64,000 bases of DNA from Symsagittifera roscoffensis (taxonomy: Eukaryota; Xenacoelomorpha; Acoela; Convolutidae): assembly GCF_963678635.1 (NCBI RefSeq), contig NC_087067.1, forward strand, positions 310,001 through 374,000. The letters run 5' to 3'. The translations under genes were made by a program, and so were the position numbers. Below, piece after piece: positions 57,401 to 64,000 of this stretch. The notes beneath the pieces are model-generated. The model made no database searches and was not told the origin of the DNA. It saw only the letters and a program-made list of their open reading frames with translations. Within the stretch, counting starts at the first letter, position 1; each line of letters starts with the position of its first letter.

Positions 57401-60208
57401 TAGTAAAAAGCACTGATGACAAGAAAAACACTTTTTCACGCTGTTACCTTTACATAGTCACGTCAAGTTCCGCTGGTAAAAAACACTGATGACAAAATAA
57501 AAACACTTTTTCACGCTCCTACCATTACATATTCACGTCAAGTTCCGCTGGTAAAAAGCACTGATGACAAAAAAAAAACACTTTTTCACGCTTTTACCAT
57601 TACATATTCACGTCAAGTTCCGCTGGTAAAAAGCACTGATGAGAAAAATAAACACTTTTCACGCTTTCAGCATTACATATTCAGGTCAAGTTCCGCTGGT
57701 AAAAAGCACTAATGACAAAAAACATTTTTTTAACGCTTTTAGCATTTCATATTCACGTCAAGTTCCGCTGGTAAAAAGCACTGATGACAAAAAAACACTT
57801 TTCACGCTTTTAGCATTATATATTCACGTCACGTTCCGCTGGTAAAAAGCTCTATTGACAAAAAACATTTTTTTACGCTTTTAGCATTACATATTCACGT
57901 CAAATTCCGCTGGTAAAAGCACTGATAAACAAAAACACTTTTTCACGCTTTTAGAATTACATATTCACCTCAAGTTCCGCTGCTAAAAAGCACTGATGAC
58001 AAAAAAAAACATTTTTTCACGCTTTTACCATTACATATTCACGTCATGTTCCGCTGGTAAAAAGCACTGAATGCAAAAAAAACGCCTTTTTTAGGCTTTT
58101 AGCATTAATTATTCACGTCAAGTTCCGCTGTTAAAAAGCACTGATGACAAAAAAAAAAACACTTTTTCACGCTTTTACCAATACATATTCACGTCAAGTT
58201 CCGCTGGTAAAAAGCACTGATGACAAAAAAACACCTTTTTTAGGCTTTTAGCTTTAATTATTCACGTCAAGTTCCGCTGGTAAAAAGCACTGATGACAAA
58301 AAAAAACATCTTTTTTAGGCTTTTAGCATTAATTATTCACGTCAAGTTCCGCTGGTAAAAAGCACTGATGACAAAAAAACACTTCCTCCCGCTTTTAGCA
58401 TTGCATATTCGCGTCAAACTCCGCTGGTAAAAAGCACTGATGAACAAAAACACTTTTTCACGCTTTTAGCATTACATATTCAGGTCAAGTTCCGCTGGTA
58501 AAAAGCACTAATGACGAAAAACACTTTCTCACGCTTTTAGCATTACATGTTCACGTCAAGTTCCGCTAGTAAAAAGCACTGATGACAAGAAAAACACTTT
58601 TTCACGCTTTTACCTTTACATAGTCACGTCAAGTTCCGCTGGTAAAAAACTCTGATGACAAAATAAAAACACTTTTTCGCGCTCCTACCATTACATATTC
58701 ACGTCAAGTTCCGCTGGTAAAAAGCACTGATGACAAAAAAACACTTTTTCACGCTTTTACCATTACATATTCATGTCAAGTTCCGCTGGTAAAAAGCACT
58801 GATGAGAAAAATAAACACTTTTCACGCTTTCAGCATTACATATTCAGGTCAAGTTCCGCTGGTAAAAAGCACTAATGACGAAAAACACTTTTTCACGCTT
58901 TTAGCATTACATGTTCACGTCAAGTTCCGCTATTAAAAAGCACTGATGACAAGAAAAACACTTTTTCACGCTTTTACCTTTACATAGTCACGTCAAATTC
59001 CGCTGGTAAAAAGCACTGATGACAAAAAACACCTTTTTCACGGTTTTAGCATTAATTATTCACGTCAAGTTCCGCTGGTAAAAAGCACTGATGACAAAAT
59101 AAAAACACTTTTCACGCTCTTACCATTACATATTCACGTCAAGTTCCGCTGGTAAAAAGCACTGATGAGAAAAATAAACACTTTTCACGCTTTCAGCATT
59201 ACATATTCAGGTCAAGTTCCGCTGGTAAAAAGCACTAATGACAAAAAACACTTTTTCACGCTTTTAGCATTACGTATTCACGTCAAGTTCCGCTGGTAAA
59301 AAGCACTGATGACAAGAACAACACTTTTTCACGCTTTTACCTTTACATATTCACGTCATGTTCCGCTGGTAAAAAGCACTGAATGCAAAAAAAAACGCCT
59401 TTTTTTGGCTTTTAGCATTAATTATTCACGTCAAGTTCCGCTGTTAAAAAGCACTGATGACAAAAAAAAACACTTTTTCACGCTTTTACCAATACATATT
59501 CACGTCAAGTTCCGCTGGTAAAAAGCACTGATGACAAAAAAACACCTTTTTTAGGCTTTTAGCTTTAATTATTCACGTCAAGTTCCGCTGGTAAAAAGCA
59601 CTGATGACAAAAAAAAAACATCTTAATTAGGCTTTTAGCATTAATTATTCACGTCAAGTTCCGCTGGTAAAAAGCACTGATGACAAAAAAACACTTCCTC
59701 CCGCTTTTAGCATTGCATATTCGCGTCAAATTCCGCTGGTAAAAAGCACTGATGACAAAAAAAACACCTTTTTTAGGCTTTTAGCATTAATTATTCACAT
59801 CAAGTTCCGCTGGTAAAAAGCACTGATGACAAAAAAAAACATTATTTCACGCTTTTACCTTTACATATTCACGTCATGTTCCGCTGGTAAAAAGCACTGA
59901 ATGCAAAAAAAAACGCCTTTTTTTGGCTTTTAGCATTTATTATTCACGTCAAGTTCCGCTGTTAAAAAGCACTGATGACAAAAAAAAACACTTTTACACG
60001 CTTTTACCAATACATATTCACGTCAAGTTCCGCTGGTAAAAAGCACTGATGACAAAAAAACACCTTTTTTAGGCTTTTAGCTTTAATTATTCACGTCAAG
60101 TTCCGCTGGTAAAAAGCACTGATGACAAAAAAAAACATCTTAATTAGGCTTTTAGCATTAATTATTCACGTCAAGTTCCGCTGGTAAAAAGCACTGATGA
60201 CAAAAAAA

Positions 60209-63200
60209 CACTTCCTCCCGCTTTTAGCATTGCATATTCGCGTCAAATTCCGCTGGTAAAAAGCACTGATGAACAAAAACACTTTTTCACGCTTTTAGCA
60301 TTACATATTCACGTCAAGTTCCGCTAGTAAAAATCACTGATGACAAAAAAAAAACACTTTTCTTGCTTTTAGCATTACATATTCACGTCACCTTCCGCTG
60401 GTAAAAAGCACTAATGAAAAAAAAAGACTTTTTCACGCTTTTAGCATTACATATTCACGTCAAGTTCCGCTGGTAAAAATCACTGATGACAAAAAAAAAC
60501 ATTTTTTCACGCTTTTACCATTACATATTCACGTCAAGTTCCGCTGATAAAAAGAACTGATGACAAAAAAACACATTTTTTAGGCTTTTAGCATTAATTA
60601 TACACGTCAAGTTCCGCTGGTAAGAAGCACTGATGACAAAAATAAACACCTTTTTTAGGCTTTTAGCATTAATTATTCACGTCAAGTTCCGCTGATAAAA
60701 AGCACTGATGACAAAAAAAAACACTTTTTCACGCTTTTACCATTACATATTCACGTCAAGTTCCGCTGGTAAAAAGCACTGATGACAAAAAAACACCTTT
60801 TTTAGGCTTTTAGCATTAATTATTCACGTCAAGTTCCGCTGATGAAAAGCACTGATGACAAAAAAAAACACTTTTTCACGCTTTTACCTTTACATATTCA
60901 CGTCAAGTCCCACTGGTTGATAAAAAAAAACGCCTTTTTTAGGCTTTTAGCATTAATTATTCACGTCAAGTTCCGCTGATTAAAAGCACTGATGACAAAA
61001 AAAAACACTTTTTCACGCTTTTACCATTACATATTCACGTCAAGTTCCGCTGGTAAAAAGCACTGATGACAAAAAAAACCCTTTTTCACGCTTTTAGCAT
61101 TACATATTCACGTCAAGTTCCGCTGTTAAAAAGCACTGATGACAAAAAAAAACATTTTTTCCCGCTTTTAGCATTATTTATTCACGTCAAGTTCCGCTGG
61201 TAAAAAGCACTGATGACAAAGAAAACACTTTTTCACGCTTTTACCATTACATATTCACGTCAAGCTCAGCTGGTAAAAACACTGATGACAAAAAACACCT
61301 TTTTTAGGCTTTTAGCTTTAATTATTCACGTCAATTTCCGCTGGTAAAAAACACTGATGACAAAAAAAACACCTTTTTTAGGCTTTTAGCATTCATTATT
61401 CACGTCAAGTTCCGCTGATAAAAAGCACTGATGACAAAAAAAACACTTTTTCAAGCTTTTACCATTATATATTCACGTCAAGTTCCGCTGCTAAAAAGCA
61501 CTGATGACAAAAAAACACTTTTTTAGGCGTTTAGCATTAATTATTCACGTCAAGTTCCGCTGATAAAAAGCACTGATGACAAAAAAAACATCTTAATTAG
61601 GCTTTTAGCATTAATTATTCACGTCAAGTTCCGCTGGTAAAAAGCACTGATGACAAAAAAACACTTCCTCCCGCTTTTAGCATTGCATATTCGCGTCAAA
61701 TTCCGCTGGTAAAAAGCACTGATGACAAAAAAAAACACCTTTTTTAGGCTTTTAGCATTAATTATTCACGTCAAGTTCCGCTGGTAAAAAGCACTGATGA
61801 CAAAAAAAACATTTTTTCACGCTTTTACCTTTACATATTCACGTCATGTTCCGCTGGTAAAAAGCACTGAATGCAAAAAAAAACACCTTTTTTTGGCTTT
61901 TAGCATTAATTATTCACGTCAAGTTCCGCTGTTAAAAAGCACTGATGACAAAAAAAAACACTTTTTCACGCTTTTAGCATTGCATATTCGCGTCAAATTC
62001 CGCTGGTAAAAAGCACTGATGACAAAAAAAAACACCTTTTTTAGGCTTTTAGCATTAATTATTCACGTCAAGTTCCGCTGGTAAAAAGCACTGATGACAA
62101 AAAAAACATTTTTTCACGCTTTTACCTTTACATATTCACGTCATGTTCCGCTGGTAAAAAGCACTGATGACAAAAAAAAACACCTTTTTTAGGCTTTTAG
62201 CATTAATTATTCACGTCAAGTTCCGCTGGTAAAAAGCACTGATGACAAAAAAAACATTTTTTCACGCTTTTACCTTTACATATTCACGTCATGTTCCGCT
62301 GGTAAAAAGCACTGAATGCAAAAAAAAACACCTTTTTTTGGCTTTTAGCATTAATTATTCACGTCAAGTTCCGCTGGTAAAAAGCACTGATGACAAAAAA
62401 ACACCTTTTTTAGGCTTTTAGCTTTAATTATTCACGTCAAGTTCCGCTGGTAAAAAGCACTGATGACAAAAAAAAACATCTTAATTAGGCTTTTAGCATT
62501 AATTATTCACGTCAAGTTCCGCTGGTAAAAAGCACTGATGACAAAAAAACACTTCCTCCCGCTTTTAGCATTGCATATTCGCGTCAAATTCCGCTGGTAA
62601 AAAGCACTGATGAACAAAAACACTTTTTCACGCTTTTAGCATTACATATTCACGTCAAGTTCCGCTAGTAAAAATCACTGATGACAAAAAAAAAACACTT
62701 TTCTTGCTTTTAGCATTACATATTCACGTCACCTTCCGCTGGTAAAAAGCACTGATGAAAAAAAAAGACTTTTTCACGCTTTTAGCATTACATATTCACG
62801 TCAAGTTCCGCTGGTAAAAAGCACTGATGACAAAAAAAAACACTTTTTCACGCTTTTAGCATTGCATATTCGCGTCAAATTCCGCTGGTAAAAAGCACTG
62901 ATGACAAAAATAAACACCTTTTTTAGGCTTTTAGCATTAATTATTCACGTCAAGTTCCGCTGATAAAAAGCACTGATGACAAAAAAAAACACTTTTTCAC
63001 GCTTTTACCATTACATATTCACGTCAAGTTCCGCTGGTAAAAAGCACTGATGACAAAAAAACACCTTTTTTAGGCTTTTAGCATTAATTATTCACGTCAA
63101 GTTCCGCTGATGAAAAGCACTGATGACAAAAAAAAACACTTTTTCACGCTTTTACCTTTACATATTCACGTCAAGTCCCACTGGTTGATAAAAAAAACGC

Positions 63201-63850
63201 CTTTTTTAGGCTTTTAGCATTAATTATTCACGTCAAGTTCCGCTGATTAAAAGCACTGATGACAAAAAAAAACACTTTTTCACGCTTTTACCATTACATA
63301 TTCACGTCAAGTTCCGCTGGTAAAAAGCACTGATGACAAAAAAAACCCTTTTTCACGCTTTTAGCATTACATATTCACGTCAAGTTCCGCTGTTAAAAAG
63401 CACTGATGACAAAAAAAAACATTTTTTCCCGCTTTTAGCATTATTTATTCACGTCAAGTTCCGCTGGTAAAAAGCACTGATGACAAAGAAAACACTTTTT
63501 CACGCTTTTACCATTACATATTCACGTCAAGCTCAGCTGGTAAAAACACTGATGACAAAAAACACCTTTTTTAGGCTTTTAGCTTTAATTATTCACGTCA
63601 AGTTCCGCTGGTAAAAAACACTGATGACAAAAAAAACACCTTTTTTAGGCTTTTAGCATTCATTATTCACGTCAAGTTCCGCTGATAAAAAGCACTGATG
63701 ACAAAAAAAACACTTTTTCAAGCTTTTACCATTATATATTCACGTCAAGTTCCGCTGCTAAAAAGCACTGATGACAAAAAAACACCTTTTTTAGGCGTTT
63801 AGCATTAATTATTCACGTCAAGTTCCGCTGATAAAAAGCACTGATGACAA
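60209..63850. repeat. Long higher-order duplication in the satellite, period about 2.27 kb
   Basis: Rare marker variants recur in the same order: CCCACTGGTTGATAAA at 60909 and 63177 (2268 apart), AGCTCAGCTGGTAAAAACAC at 61263 and 63530 (2267 apart), and GTCACCTTCCGCTGG at 60391 and 62732 (2341 apart, one monomer more). Thus about 31 monomers were duplicated as a block. Confidence 0.8.
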
Positions 63851-64000
63851 AAGAAACACTTTTTCACGCTTTTAGCATTACATATTCACGTCAAATTCCG
63901 CTTGTAAAAAGCACTGATGACAAAGAAAAACACTTTTTCCCGCTTTTAGCATTACATATTTGCGTCAAATTCCGCTGGTAAAAAGCACTGATGAACAAAA

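Larger units (their letters stand above)
43264..64000. repeat. Satellite array, about 70-75-bp monomer, over 20.7 kb and continuing past the window
   Basis: The array begins abruptly at 43264 and reaches the last base. The most conserved block is CCGCTGGTAAAAAGCACTGA, followed by TGACA, an A run of 6-11, CACTTTT(T)CACGCTTTTA and GCATTACATATTCACGTC. Roughly 280-290 monomers fit. Variation is concentrated in the A-run length and in a few diagnostic positions. Variants include TTTAGGCTTTTAGCATTAATTATTC (two words: TTTAGGCTTTTAGC and ATTAATTATTC), CCCGCTTTTAGC with ATTCGCGTC, and GATGAACAAAAACAC. These variants recur in ordered blocks. The adjacent A and T runs repeat about every seven helical turns. 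Open frames inside are translations of the repeat, not genes. The role is unknown; such arrays are common near centromeres and in heterochromatin. Confidence 0.97.

Noticed and set aside
43358-62009. Proteins encoded inside the satellite (for example 50584-50901)
   Set aside because: The frames are translations of the repeat monomer, present only where indels happen to leave the frame open; start codons lie in the monomer itself.
43264-64000. Hammerhead ribozyme in the satellite, because CTGATGA is part of the conserved block
   Set aside because: The core also needs a stem II followed by GAAA and a closing stem III. After CTGATGA there is an A run, a T run and CACGC; no GAAA in the right place is seen on either strand.
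43264-64000. Box C/D snoRNA cluster (TGATGA and CTGA words in every monomer)
   Set aside because: The two words overlap instead of flanking a guide region, no terminal stem exists, and the base before TGATGA is C where a purine is expected.
43264-64000. CRISPR-like array
   Set aside because: The units are directly adjacent with no unique spacers, and the context is eukaryotic.

Overview
The window is nuclear DNA of an invertebrate animal. It is AT-rich by eye, with a few intron-containing genes, long introns full of transposon debris, metazoan-type retroelements (an RTE-like LINE, a Ty3/Gypsy element and a BEL/Pao remnant) and a very large satellite array. No bacterial gene organisation is present. 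I cannot name the species; the tandem C18orf32-like genes and the PHD-finger LINE fit a marine invertebrate only loosely.

Layout: (1) 1-2431, the last two exons of an unidentified + strand gene. (2) 5922-9710, two tandem + strand genes of the C18orf32/UPF0729 family; the first is split by an intron and the second has an uninterrupted reading frame. (3) 12576-31263, a DEAD-box RNA helicase (DDX51/Dbp6-like) on the + strand. Five exons (25239-31263) join in phase and carry all core helicase motifs; two upstream exons (12576-12681 and 12995-13146) are phase-compatible and supply a Q-motif-like segment. Its 12-kb intron holds a decayed BEL/Pao element, a tandem array that appears to have grown out of that element's reverse-transcriptase region, and a 7-kb Gypsy element in antisense with 338-bp LTRs and a 5-bp target duplication. 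Its last intron holds two families of terminal-inverted-repeat elements, nested in one another. (4) 32389-35576, a full-length but mutated RTE-like LINE with a 14-bp target-site duplication. Its 3' end plus flank (1137 bp) was later duplicated in tandem. (5) 37.6-43.2 kb, gene-free DNA with the fourth copy of a dispersed composite repeat. (6) 43264 to the window end, at least 20.7 kb of a roughly 70-75-bp satellite with higher-order structure.

Four degenerate copies of a composite repeat (about 0.73-2.25, 6.2-7.24, 10.74-12.1 and 41.4-42.95 kb) consist of 150-190-bp subrepeats. Two of them, and one related tail, end in a GC-rich word that can form a small hairpin. tRNA-like SINE fragments lie at 9.1, 10.2 and 43.2 kb.

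The host genes do not form a pathway: the helicase is predicted to act in nucleolar 60S ribosome biogenesis and the C18orf32-like proteins at the ER or lipid droplets. The most unusual material is repetitive: the satellite with its 2.27-kb higher-order duplication, the retroelement-derived minisatellite, the composite repeat family, and the Gypsy element whose gag start codon overlaps its primer-binding site. All comparisons were made by eye; no search was run.
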